DNA from: Phycomyces blakesleeanus NRRL 1555(-)
Taxonomy: Eukaryota; Mucoromycota; Mucoromycetes; Mucorales; Phycomycetaceae
DNA: 59,512 nucleotides
NCBI RefSeq assembly: GCF_001638985.1
Contig: NW_017265165.1
Span: 395,032 to 454,543, forward strand
Direction: 5' to 3'
In this document: piece after piece, positions 44,769 through 55,987 of the stretch
How positions within the stretch are numbered: position 1 is the stretch's first letter
How the letters are laid out: every line of letters begins with the position of its first letter
Notes under the pieces: model-generated
Seen by the model: only the letters and a program-made list of their open reading frames with translations
Databases searched by the model: none
What the model was told of the DNA's origin: nothing
Position numbers and translations under genes: made by a program

Positions 44769-44841
44769 GGGGATGTAGCTCAAATGGTAGAGCGCTCGCT
44801 TAGCATGCGAGAGGCACTGGGATCGACGCCCAGCTTCTCCA
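44769..44841 (+). tRNA. tRNA-Ala (anticodon AGC)
   Basis: A 73-nt cloverleaf with acceptor GGGGATG/CTTCTCC containing the G3-U70 pair that specifies alanine (one mismatch at pair 6), D arm GCTC/GAGC, anticodon stem CTCGC/GCGAG with loop TTAGCAT, T stem CTGGG/CCCAG and discriminator A. The T loop is ATCGACG instead of the usual TTCGANN, so activity is uncertain. LINE1 lies immediately upstream. Confidence 0.92.
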
Positions 44842-45324
44842 AATTTCACTTATCTTTATACTGTAGAAAAAATTTATAAGTAATTTTTTGATACTCATAA
44901 CTTTCTGCCCAAAACTTGTAAATTGAAAATGTCAGAGTTGACATCGGTGAACAAAATCGGTAGTTATAAGCAACCAGTAAGAGTTGACTTTTTAGGATAA
45001 AAGATCTTGACTTTGCCAATTGGTCTTTCATATATGTTTTAGATGTTTAAGATGGTGAATATACTTGTAGTAGATATTACTGGACAACAGGCATCTAAGA
45101 CATATTAACGTAGCTATTCTTTTAGCTAGAAATCAAGTATCAATTTGTATAAATAGTCAAGAAATATATTTAATAAAAAGTATCTTTATTCTTATCTAAA
45201 CTATTCATAAACTTGACAATCTCTGGTGGTATTGATTCTGCGACTTAGTTACAAGTGCCAGAAAAGAAATACTAGATTGAGACTTGATAAAAAGGTCCAA
45301 CATGCACTTACTATGTTGACGTTT
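44842..45324. other. Non-coding DNA downstream of tRNA-Ala
   Basis: AT-rich; no gene, repeat or RNA recognised. A run of T suitable for Pol III termination is not directly adjacent (TTT only at about 44844). Confidence 0.4.
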
Positions 45325-45457
45325 CTGATCTGGGTTTGATTTTCCTTTTACTATAACAAAGTCAAAAGGTCAAACCCACTGGGGATCAAAGAGTATACAT
45401 AAAATCAAAGAGAGAATAAAAGATACTTTTTATTGGTATGAATTTAATTGTCTTATA
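45325..45457 (-). promoter_or_regulatory. TATA / poly(A) / hairpin module c, cut by B2
   Basis: The hairpin is the best formed of the three modules: TGGGTTTGA (45331-45339) pairs with TCAAACCCA (45370-45378), and an inner CCTTTTACT/AGT..AAAAGG encloses a 7-nt AT-rich loop. On the minus strand it follows CAATAAAAAGTATC. Strongly similar to module a of the arms. B2 starts at 45458. Confidence 0.5.
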
Positions 45458-46300
45458 CACTGGAAAAATAAAAAAAAGGTAGTTTAAAAATGGGGTATAC
45501 TGTAGTGTAATTTCCATATTTAAATTAGTTGATTTTTTTCCACTTATGCTGAAGGTGACCTTCACAGATAGTGGAATGACTAGAGTCAACTAGCAGAATT
45601 GTGGGTGGGGGTGCTGCAGGTAAGGTTTGTTAGCACTTTAGATATACTTATCTGACTTGATATATAAAAAGAAAGTTTTTTAAAACTGCATATCTATTTT
45701 GATATTCTTTATATGGAACCATAAAGGTCAGGCACCGACATATTATGAAGATTAAAAGTAGCGTAAAGGTGACCTTTAAGCTAGTTTATTGTTAAGAAGT
45801 TTGGTCATCAGCAGCAAAAAAAGGCGTCTTTAAAATTATGGACCAGTAATATGTTCTTTATTTATTTGGTTTCCCATTCTTATTAGGCTGGTAATGGTTT
45901 ACGCTTTTATTTTTATTGGAAAGAATAGAATGTTTCTAGGTTTCAGATCTAATAATACTATTCTATATCTCTAGCTACTTCTTGCTCGGTTGGTTTGTTA
46001 TATTTGAGATGAAAAATTTTCTATAAAAAAGAAATACCTAAAAAAAAATGAGCTGCTCAATACGTTTTTTTTGGGGTACGAGCAGTACTCTTTGAGAATA
46101 GATAAATCGTTAGTGATGGGTGTGCGTGTGTGTTGGATATTTCAATTCTTATAAACCATTAATACTTACATTGGAATTATCCAGTACAAAGACCAAACAA
46201 TAAAATATTACAAGTAAAGCTACGGAATTTTGATTCCTTTGACTATGAAAATGATTGGAAAAAATTAATTTTTGTGAATTGGGCGATATAATTATTAACT

Positions 46301-46929
46301 TACATACCCAAATCAAACGGATTTATTTGTAGATATAGATAATACTTATCAAAAGTCGATATAGTATCTGGTAGTTTTTTTATTAATAAACAGTATAAGT
46401 AATATAATGATACATATAAGGATAGTAAAAGAACAAAAAAAGTCTTACCATGTCAATGACAGCAGCATGAGATAGAAGCTTTTGATCCATAGCATGTTTT
46501 GGAGAGGATTGTTCATCTATAGTAAAAATTGGATTCAGTTTGATTAATATTAAAGAGAAATATAATAAATAAATAGATAAAAATATTACCGTGTTGGTGG
46601 TCGTGTTTAGCTGTAGAAAATATTTTGGGTGATATGTCCTATAAAAAAGAAAGGAAAAAATCAGGATACTTTTATGAGATGATGGTATGAAGTATATTTA
46701 CTAACCTTAACTAATCCGGATGGCCATTGTGAAGAGGATGCATCAGAAGGAAACTATACGCGAGTGACTATGGTAGCAGAAACACTTGTTATTACTCAGC
46801 TATATTTGAAGAAATTACTAATAAAGAAAAATAAAGAAAAAAAGCACCTTACCAGGAACATTTGCAAGTATAAGAGTAAAAGAGAAAGAAAGAAGTAAAA
46901 AGAAAAGAGAGGGCGAGTGTCTATGGCAA
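46301..46929 (-). CDS. Micro-exon gene of B2
   Basis: Counterpart of 10904-11534 in B1. The donor after the 68-nt exon is intact GTAAGA here (AT in B1). Last exon reads TISTFDKYYLYLQINPFDLGM, TAA at 46301. Exon chain and phases otherwise as in B1; first exons and start codon unresolved. Confidence 0.6.
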
Positions 46930-47055
46930 CTGAAACAACTAATTCTTTTTAGTTATATAAAAAAAAGTACTTTAAAAAAGCAGATTAAAAAAAAAGACTA
47001 ATAAAAAAATAAAAAAATGGGTGGAGACAGTGACGAAGAGTGTGTCTATGGCAAC
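46764..47055. repeat. Three X-box-like repeats in B2
   Basis: GTGACTATGGTAGC at 46764 and GTGTCTATGGCAAC at 46917 and 47042, conserved with B1 in sequence and spacing. Confidence 0.5.
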
Positions 47056-47613
47056 AGAATAAATAAATTCTTTTATTTTCTATAAAGAAGACTTTTTAGA
47101 AAGAACATGTCTTACACAAATAGTTCGCAAATATAATAGAAGTTGCAGAGATAGAGAAACAAAGAAAAGACCAATAGCATATATAAAGAGCAAAAAAAAA
47201 GAGAAACAGGAACAACAACAAAAAAAGAAAAAAAAGAAAAAAGAAAAGTGCATTTGAAACAAAAGACTAGACTGGTTTGATCAATTGGGTTCTAAAGCAG
47301 TATGAAAGCCGATTTGCATCTCAGTGATTACAAGAAGTATTAATAGAGACTTATATATCAAAGATATGCTGAATATCTATATAAACCATACATTTTATAC
47401 AATTTGTTTACTCTTTCTCCTGCTTTCTTGCTACTTATTGCACTCATACTCAAACACACACACATCAACCCATTTTATTTCAAATAATTTAAGTATGTAA
47501 ATTTGATATAATTTATTTTTAATTCAATTCAATTCAATTGTATAATAGCATCAATAACAATGTAATCTAAAATTAACAGTTACATTTTTACCTTTTATTA
47601 TATTCTGTAGACA

Positions 47614-48832
47614 ATGACTATTCAAAGACGTCAACTTGCTCTTCGTCCCGTTGAGATTACAAATGAACAATTGATGAAAATTCTTTCTACTTTGAAAACT
47701 AATATGACAGCCATGGGAACCAACATGGCAGCTGACATGTTGATTGTACAAGAACAAATCGGCACTGTTGAAGATACATTGCTAAACATGAATAGCAGAA
47801 TTGGTGTTCTTGCCACCAGCAGCACTGAGACAATCACTGCTATTGACAGTTTAAGCAGGGCCCCCCTCATTTCTCCTACCAATACAATGGCTAATGTTTC
47901 TCAGTCTGCCTTCAATGCCCCGTCTGAGTTTAGCAAGAAGGCCTCTAATAATGTTTATGTGAGTATCAACGTGTGCAAAATTTTATCAATGTATTTTCTC
48001 ATATATTCTATCAGGCCCATATTCGTAATCTCATGTGGGATCCCAAGCTGAAAACAAGAAATCAAGCTGATATCCTGGCAAATGAGAGTAAGCCCAGATG
48101 GAATACAAATGTTTTCTTTTACAAGTCGCCAAACAAGGAGTTGGTGGTGCGACTTCTTGAAAACTTGAAGCGCAAGTTTACCCATGAGGGATTTAGAGAG
48201 GCAGACTTGAGAACAAGACTGCACAAAAACTTCACCAGCCGGGTTTCAAAAGCAAGAAAAACTGAAGAGGAAATAAAAGCAACAAACACTCGTTCGAGAA
48301 GGGCAGGACGTGCCAGAGATGTAAGTGTAATCTCTAAATAAATAATTTCAAAATAATATAGTTTAGTCTTGAGAATTTTAAAAATACTAATACAAAAAAA
48401 CTACTATTAGAATCATACTCGCCGTTTACTTGCATACACAGACAATAAAGAAGTAATTGATCTACAAATGAAGAGATATTGTGACTTCACAATGCAAATG
48501 GCAGCAATGTTTGATGGAGAATCTGCAGATGAAGACTTCGAGAATCGCACGAAGAGCATTGTCAAGATTGTTTGGCCAGGATAGAGAAGTGATGAGATAT
48601 ATTATTTTATATTAATAATTATGTCTTATTATAAAAAATATAAAGTGAAGTATTAACAAAATCATTTTAGTTCAATACTCTCATTAAACTCGTTGAGGAG
48701 TATGTTATTGAAGCAATGGGGTCAAGTGCTTCTCAAATGAAGGAGAGGGTTTTCACCAGTGTGTCTAATACAGCAGTCCCAGATGACATAACCCCCAAAT
48801 TTTCTCAGTGGGCCCTTAGAGACGGGTATTAA
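47614..48832 (+). pseudogene. Accessory gene of B2
   Basis: Same exon plan as B1: MTIQRRQLALRPVEI, a longer N-terminal segment than B1 (extra AMGTNMAADM), an uninterrupted exon with AHIRNLMWDPKLKTRNQ..KPRWNTNVFFYKSPNKE, the basic RRAGRARD, QMAAMFDGESADED and ..FSQWALRDGY. TAG at 48582-48584 stands for the Trp of RPGWKSDK, and the preceding Arg is Trp, two G:C to A:T changes together. This copy gives the A1 empty site at about 48115. Confidence 0.8.
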
Positions 48833-48971
48833 ATAAACAAAAATTGCCTCTCTCTTTTTATCTATATATTACTTTTCACATACAAAATACTATCAATATA
48901 TATATCAGAAATACGCGCTCTGTTTTTTTTGTTAAAGAAAAAGAAATGTAAAAGTTCACTTTATTTATTAT

Positions 48972-51900
48972 TTAAGCATATAGCTTCTTTGGCAATGGAA
49001 TTACCAGCATTTTTCTAACATTTCTACTTGTTGCAATAGTAGCTGTAGCAACCTCTAATAAGATGCGATGTACAGGTATAATGCTATGGTAGCTATCAGG
49101 AGAGAACATGGGCAAACAAAATTCAACACCGTCATCCTCACGCAACCTATCAGAGGAAGTACAAAACCACTTGATAAATGCGAATACATGTTAATGATCA
49201 TGAACCATGCGAGTCAGATGGAGATTGTGCGTGGGTGGAAGTTGGAAGGAGTGTGTAAAAAGATACTGAATTTGTCCAGCAAATCCAAGTATAATGTTTC
49301 CATTACTACCAACAAACTTTGCCTGAACAAGTGATCCATGACTGATTGTGCTGTTGTTTGTTCCTCGATAGTGTTGACCAAGAATGTCAATTGACTTCAA
49401 TTTGATGATTTGATTGTCAAGTGCTGGGCGATTATAGGACGTGTCCTGATAGCTGGCAAGGTCTGGGAGGTTGTAAGCGACTTGGTAATATTCAAGTAAA
49501 TGGAGATAGTCAGAATCATCCATTACTGATGGCTTTTTGTATTTTAGAGGAAATGTAGAAGGAGGAAGAGGCTCGTTACCCTTGAGTGGATTATAAGAAT
49601 CAGTGTAGCCTTGAACAAATGCTTGCAATCTGAATGGGTGACTGGAGAGAGTGGTGACTGTGGTGGCAGGTATGGAGGTTGTAACAAGTTTAGACAGGGT
49701 GTGAATGAAGGGGATCTGGCTAGAACTTTTAAGAACAGCATTGACATAATCACCCTTATACGCATTCTGAACAAAATTTTTCATGTAGGTTGCCTCAAAA
49801 CCGTCTTTTCCATTTGTCTTGAAATTCTTTAAAATACCATTGTATTGCTCAAACCCAAAGAGCCAATAACCATAACTAGTCCAAAATCACGAATGCATTC
49901 GTGAAGATGGAGGTGTAGGTGCATATTGCAGGTGAGAATAGTAGCAGTATAGTCTACGTTGCATGCATTACAAAACGTTTCTAACAGACTGTGGGCAGTG
50001 GTTATCTCATCAAACATAATGCTGAGCTTTATGTAGTATTGGCATGCATTAACAAAATACATTCAGTTCTTAAATTGTATTGGGGGGAGAATACCATGCA
50101 ACAAGACAGGAGAATAAACTAGCACCCATGATTTCCACTCGTCCGCTTTCATGTAGCTGAAGCCCTTTCCAATTTTGGTTGTCAGTGTGGTGTAATCTCT
50201 GGGCAGTATTATTGTCTCTGCAATTTTCTTCATCAAAGCAAACTCTTCAGGTTTAATTGTCTTCTCATCTATCCACCAATCCATTAATCTATTAGGCGTC
50301 CCCAGAAAAAGATTATGTATGGGATCAATGATTGTTCCACGTACTAGATCAAAGTATCCAAGGCGTTGCAGCTGCAAACATTGAGCACCATTTTCGATTT
50401 CCAGCTGATGCCTTTCTGAGAGTGTACTTGCATCCTTCCACTCCTCAGCATGCAACCTGCTCTCTGCACCACTGCAGATATTCCAACGAGAATAATCAAA
50501 TCCACGGAAATCAACCTGGTTGCTGCTTCCTAACCCAGTAAACTGCCAACTGCACCTGTAGCAAGCACATGTGCTGTTATGCGCTGTGAATCCACTTGTC
50601 TTTCTGGCAACTGGGATATCACATGCAACCATTAGTAGCGCAGCATGAACACAGACACCATTTGGGAATTCGTGTGTAGGAATTCGCATGCCAACGTACA
50701 GCTGCTTCAGATCATCAATCAATGGCTCCAAGTAACCATTGATCTCATCGGTTTTTAGCTCCTTTGGACCAGGCATAAGACCAACAAGGATAATGTTCTC
50801 TGGCTTGAATCTTTTATCATGGGGCAAGTTGTTGATGGCCAGATAGATAGCACCAGAGGAGTGAGTAACGCCATCAAATGGTTGGAACCAGTCAATGTTA
50901 AGTGCTAACATTAGTGAGCATGCGTCTGACACAAATGATATATCATTATTGCCCTTCAACTCCTTCTACATCACACCATCATAGACATCGCACAGAGTAG
51001 CTACCAGCTTCAACTCCTTATTCCATTGAAAAATCTTGGTTTCAAAACTAGGGTGATGGAAGAAAACTCTCAATGTATTTTTAATGGATTGGTAGACATA
51101 TTCACACTTTGCAACCAAGGCACAGGAAGATATAGACTTTGTCAAATTACAGTTGCATGCAGGCCTGGCACCAAGTTTTGAGGAAACACATTGAGAAGGA
51201 GCAGATACAATATCCTGATATACTGTATGACAGTCTTGGCACATCACAAATTTCTTGATGCCTTTTGTAATAGCAGAAAATCCTGTCATTTTTTGTAAAC
51301 TGGCAAGACTGGTTGGTAATTGAAAATCTTGGTCATAGATTCTCAGCAGGTTGTTGATAAACTCAATCAAGACAGCAGCACCCTTATCAACAACATGACG
51401 TGAAGCAAACAGTACCGTAAAGATGGCTATGAATTGATGGACTTCATTTTTGGACATATCAGGAGCAGCAAAAGGGTCTGTGAAAAATTAAAAAAAAAGT
51501 TAACACTTGATTTTTCTTTTACTCTCTTTTTCTTTTAGTTTTCTTTATGTATCTCACACTGACCTTCACTGTTGATGTCTTCAATCTTGATCTCATTGAC
51601 TTCATCTTCAACATTGTCATCGAAATTATTGTTGTCTCTGTCATTGTCAAAGATTGAGGCAGCATCCAAAAAAGATTAGTTGGTCTGACCGTCCATTGCT
51701 TCCACAGAATCGGAATGAGAGGTCAGGATTACTACAAATATGGAATATAATAGTTAATTAGTTTTTTTTTCTGCTTTCAAATAAAAAAATTCTTACCCTC
51801 AGTATCTACATCCATGTTTCTCATTGCGGCTGTGTTTCATTAAAAGTTTAAAAATAAACAACATAAATAAAAAAAAATTAAAATGATTATTACGCAGCAA

Positions 51901-52077
51901 ACAAAAAACCAACACTGAATATATTATACTATTCTCAAATATTCTGGTACCTTCAACTCTAGCTCTCTTATTACAACGAGTCTCAGTACGCTTTGCAGCA
52001 TAAGAAGATTTCTGATGACTGTTGTGACATTTAATGCAGTGACAGTCTAAGGTGTGGATTTGGGTAGAGGGAAACAT
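48972..52077 (-). pseudogene. Tnp2 transposase of B2
   Basis: Co-linear with the B1 transposase, from MFPSTQIHTLDCHCIKC (52077) to IPLPKKLYA (48972). Lesions: TAG 50966-50968 (Trp in B1), TGA 50063-50065 (Trp in B1), a small deletion near 49880 that shifts the frame after DFG, and TAA 49191-49193 shared with B1. It retains CAG where B1 has TAG (21396). Core motifs MPGPKEL, CDIPVARKTSGF, GTIIDPIHNLFLGT still readable. Confidence 0.9.
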
Positions 52078-52319
52078 ATTGTGTATAGCTTGAATTATAA
52101 AATAAAAAAGGAAACAAGTACTACAAATACTTTATTTGATGTGATTTTATAGCAAGCCAAAAAAATATAAATTTTTTATTGTCTATCTAAACCAATAGAA
52201 TACGTCGAAAATACACCCCCAACTTAAATAAAAAAAACGGCTGAGCTGAAAAAAACCCCTGACATTTCCACTATCTTTCTTGTTACTTAAAGCTATAGTA
52301 TTTTTTTATTTTTCCAGTA

Positions 52320-54188
52320 GCTCCTTTGCGACCTTTGGAAGACTTCAAAACCGGCAATCCTGTAAGTATATAACAGTTTAATTAGATTTTTTCTTGTACT
52401 AAATAATTGCTTATAATAGATAAAAAAATATATACCAACCAAGCATCTTTAGTGAGCTGTCAACCATCTCCAGATCTTCCTTCTTTGCACTGGATGAACT
52501 TCATTTAGTTGCAAGAGGAATTGGAAAGCACATTTACGACTTGATCACTGTGTCCCTTACCAAGGAGACAAAAAAATTTTATATCCGTCCAGATGATACT
52601 CTCTTCACTACAGAATACCCATTTATCATACCAAGAACTAGTCTTGTGACAATTGCCAACTGCATCACAAGTTCAAGACCATATATACTAGTATCATTCC
52701 AAGGCAGTTTTGATAATGTTTTTTCCAAGATTGATGGTACTCATGCAGTTGATTGGCTTGACTTTATTTTGTATCTTGTTCCCACTCTTGTTGTTCCATT
52801 CTTGTCAAATAGGGCTGTGAAAACTGCAGTGCTGTCACTTGTCAAAGGTTGTGCACTGGCATTGCAATAGACGTTGACTTCAGAGTTGCTGGATGAGATG
52901 GATGTGTAAGTCATAATGCCTCTAACACTATATCACTATATACAAAACTAATCTTAACTTTTTTTAAAATAATAATAATAATAACAACAATGAACATTTT
53001 AAACACTGGCACCACTATCTATCGCAACAAATTCAGAACAAGACTATATCTCGTAGTGTCTTCAGACCAGTGCAGCACTATCTTGTACATATATCATTTA
53101 TTATCAAGCAACTAGGTCCACTTCGATGCTACTCCACTCAATCAATGGAGAGAGTAATTGGTGTCTTTTCCAAGCTGATCAAGTCTAAATGCAAGGGCGG
53201 CCGTAATGCCAGTTTTCTTGTGGAGCAATTTATATTGCATAACTATGTTAACACGACCATCAGTATCCAAGACAAAATTGATCTTATTCAGCCCAAGTCG
53301 TATGGTAGAGAAAGTTATATGAATCTCCCTAATGATTCTAGTGGTGCGCAGTTGTGGGAGCCATTTCATCGATTTGCTCATTTGAACAATGATTTGGTGG
53401 AAGGTGTAAGCAACCCTAGTGTGAAGGATGCCTTAACTAGATACTATCAATGAACTTTGAGTTTGATGATTTCCAACATTGGTGATTTTACGATTGTTGT
53501 TTCTGGTTGTTTATGGATGAATTCGACCATGTATTCATCTTGCATGTATTGACAAAGAAGAAATGAAAGAAGCTGCAGTAATCATTACGTGATGTTTATC
53601 TGTCCTTACAGAAAGTAAGTATATCATTTTTCAATATAAAATCAAAAGTTACTTACCTTATATTTATTTCTTTACTTTAGCAATGGTAACATAATTGTTT
53701 ACAGCTGGCTTATTGGTGCGGTGATATTCTTTTTCTAGCTTGAGGTTTTACTTGGCTCTCTTTGTTTCCTTGATTTTGTTGAAGTAATGAAGGAATATGA
53801 TGCGACTGCCCACGACTCATCTGTACCAATCGTCAAACAGCAGTCACAAAACAGCTCAACAGGTTGCCAAACACAATCTACATATGCAGTAATAAGTGTC
53901 AATGATATTCATCATCAAGTTGGTCTTATACAATACCCACCAAATGCAAATCAGTTCTATGTAATTGCATCTTATTATGTTTTCAACTATAATATGTGCA
54001 TTACAATGGGCAATCTTTCTATTTTACAACTTTTTTTTATTTTTTATATGCTCTATATACCCTATATTTTTTATTTTTTCTATGTCTCCCATGTATTCTA
54101 TATTATCATTTTTATTTTCTATATACCTTATGTTTTTTTTCATTCTCTACATGTTCTACATGTCGTTATGCAATTTAAATTAAAATAA
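52320..54188 (+). pseudogene. A2 transposase, C-terminal half
   Basis: Exons match A1: RPLEDFKTGNP, FFALDELHLVARGIGKH, TTEYPFIIPRTSLVTI, GSFDNVFSKIDGTHAVDWLDF, QSMERVIGVFSKLIKSK, and VPIVKQQSQ..YAVISVNDIHHQVGLIQYPPN. Stops: TAG 52868-52870 (Trp in A1), TGA after YYQ near 53452, TGA 53550-53552 (Arg CGA in A1). The original stop after NLSIL has become CAA, so the frame runs on into AT-rich sequence to 54188. Confidence 0.88.
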
Positions 54189-54565
54189 AATTGTTAAGTG
54201 AAGAAGAAGAGAAATATATTTTTTTAAAAAAAAGTCTTGGTTTGAAAAAAAATAATGACAGTTATGTTTCTATCCCATTTACAAATTTCATAAAAAATTA
54301 ATCTGAATAAAACTTGACATCTTTAATATTAAATAAAACATATATTTCAATACTTGACGTAGCTATTACAGCTTACAAACACTTTCTAGTCTATTCAAGA
54401 CATCATATAGCAACAAAAAAAACAGATTTCATGCTATTTTTTTAAAAGATTGCTAATGACATTATCATCTTACTAAAAACTGCAGAGAAATTACTGGCTT
54501 TCAACCACAAAAATGATAGTTATGTGCCTATTTCAGACACAGTTGCCACTCCTATAGCCATAGTG
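52320..54565. mobile_element. A-family element fragment A2
   Basis: The C-terminal half of an A-type transposase (plus strand), followed by non-coding sequence and an A-type terminus: complement CACTATGGCTATAGGAG, resembling CACTACGGTGGG of A1, with GGCACATAACT shared just inside. It is cut on the left by B2, and its other half is not in the window. Confidence 0.85.
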
Positions 54566-54892
54566 AGACAACACTCCAAAGAACAAGAACACTGTATATA
54601 AATAAAAAATACTGATAATAATAGACAAAATAAAATAAGATAAAGAATAGAATGATACTTTTATAAATTGAAAAAGATGTTCTTTTTATAAACAAAAATG
54701 TTTTATTATAATAATTTTTGAGAGAAAGGAAAGAAAGTCAAGTGAAAAATTTTCCCTACATGTAACTAGTGTTTATAGTAGAAGTAGAATTGATAAATAT
54801 GATAAAAATATAAAGAGGATAAATAAAAGTATAGTCAAAATATAATAATTAAATAAAGGTAAAATAAAAATATAGTGAGATAGAATAGAAGT
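54566..54892. other. AT-rich spacer
   Basis: Low-complexity AT-rich sequence; it resembles 55524-55640, which lies on the other side of the solo LTR. No gene seen. Confidence 0.5.
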
Positions 54893-55523
54893 TGTTATGA
54901 ATGAGTATTGATTACTGCTGAATCTGAGAGTAAGACTGAAGGATAAAATAATATCCTCAGCTATTCCAGTCAAACGGATCTCCCTTTATAATATTATCTA
55001 ATACACAGATCATCATACACATAATTAATTATTTATTATTATCACCATGACATGGGATATACAAATACATATACATTATATATATGGCATCATTATATTT
55101 CATCTACATATTTCTTTTATTATACAAATACTTAATTGAGAGACTACAACTATAACTATTTAATATTATGAAACATTATCCGAGTATCTGGGTCGGAATA
55201 CTAAAATATGACCAATAGCATAAATGCTCTTCTTTACCAAAACTCTTGGACTGCTCTGACTGGAGAAGTATCATATCAATTGGTCTTTCCGGATCTTTGC
55301 AGAAGAACAATACTCCTGGAAGATGACTCATTGTGATAAAGATTACTTAAGCACACATTGAATTACAAATTAGAAAAACATATAAATATCAGTAGATAGT
55401 TCTGTGTAGAAAGAGAATCGAATTTTATCATTTTTTACTTTTCGTTTGAAATAAACAACCTACATAAGTTCTCACAAATTCTTTCGTCTATATTATATTT
55501 TGCTTTATTTTCTCCCCACAACA
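54893..55523 (-). repeat. Solo LTR with intact TSD
   Basis: 631 bp, TGTTAT...ACAACA, flanked by the perfect 5-bp TSD GAAGT (54888-54892, 55524-55528). Nearly identical to the LTR in LINE1, indicating recent activity of the parent family. The first six bases carry one change from TGTTGT. Confidence 0.97.
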
Positions 55524-55987
55524 GAAGTAAAATAATAATATAATAACAATGTAATGAAGTAAAGTAAAAAATATAGTAATAGTATAATAATGAAATCTAA
55601 TAAAAATATAGTAAAAATATTATAAATAAATATCAGTGATAAAGTAGTGTATAAATTTAAGTGAAAGAATTATAACTTTTAGTGGGTCACAAGCGTTTCT
55701 GAGGTGATGATGTAGATAGGTATTTTAATTATTTAAAGGGTGGAATATAATTGAGGGTTTGAATATAAAAAATATCAGAAACAAGATTTCCTAAGAACCT
55801 GGGGGACCACTCCTGTCCTTTGAGACACATCACTTGGTCCACTCACTATCAACGTCAATGCACACAAGTCTGGTATCATCTGTTATGGCTAACCATAGAA
55901 CAAAACTACTGAAGCAATCCACCATCTGGTGCCTTCTACCAGAAACTGGTTTACATTGCACTTTATAATTTTGCAGGTACAGAAAAC
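55524..55987. other. Spacer between solo LTR and right arm
   Basis: An AT-rich part to about 55640, then ordinary sequence. No gene or repeat recognised. It adjoins the LTR end of the right arm, where the left arm instead has a PBS and gag. Confidence 0.4.

Larger units (their letters stand above)
45458..52319. mobile_element. Tnp2 element B2 (6.86 kb)
   Basis: Begins CACTGGAAAAATAAAAAA and ends ..TTTATTTTTCCAGTA. Co-linear with B1 over its whole length but without A1, so it supplies the empty site for A1. Left flank is module c, right flank is the A2 element fragment; no TSD is shared between them. Same three genes as B1, all damaged. Confidence 0.9.

Noticed and set aside
49068..50541. Plus-strand open frames across the B2 transposase
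   Set aside because: Antisense shadows; the same frames appear at the matching place in B1 with no independent conservation.
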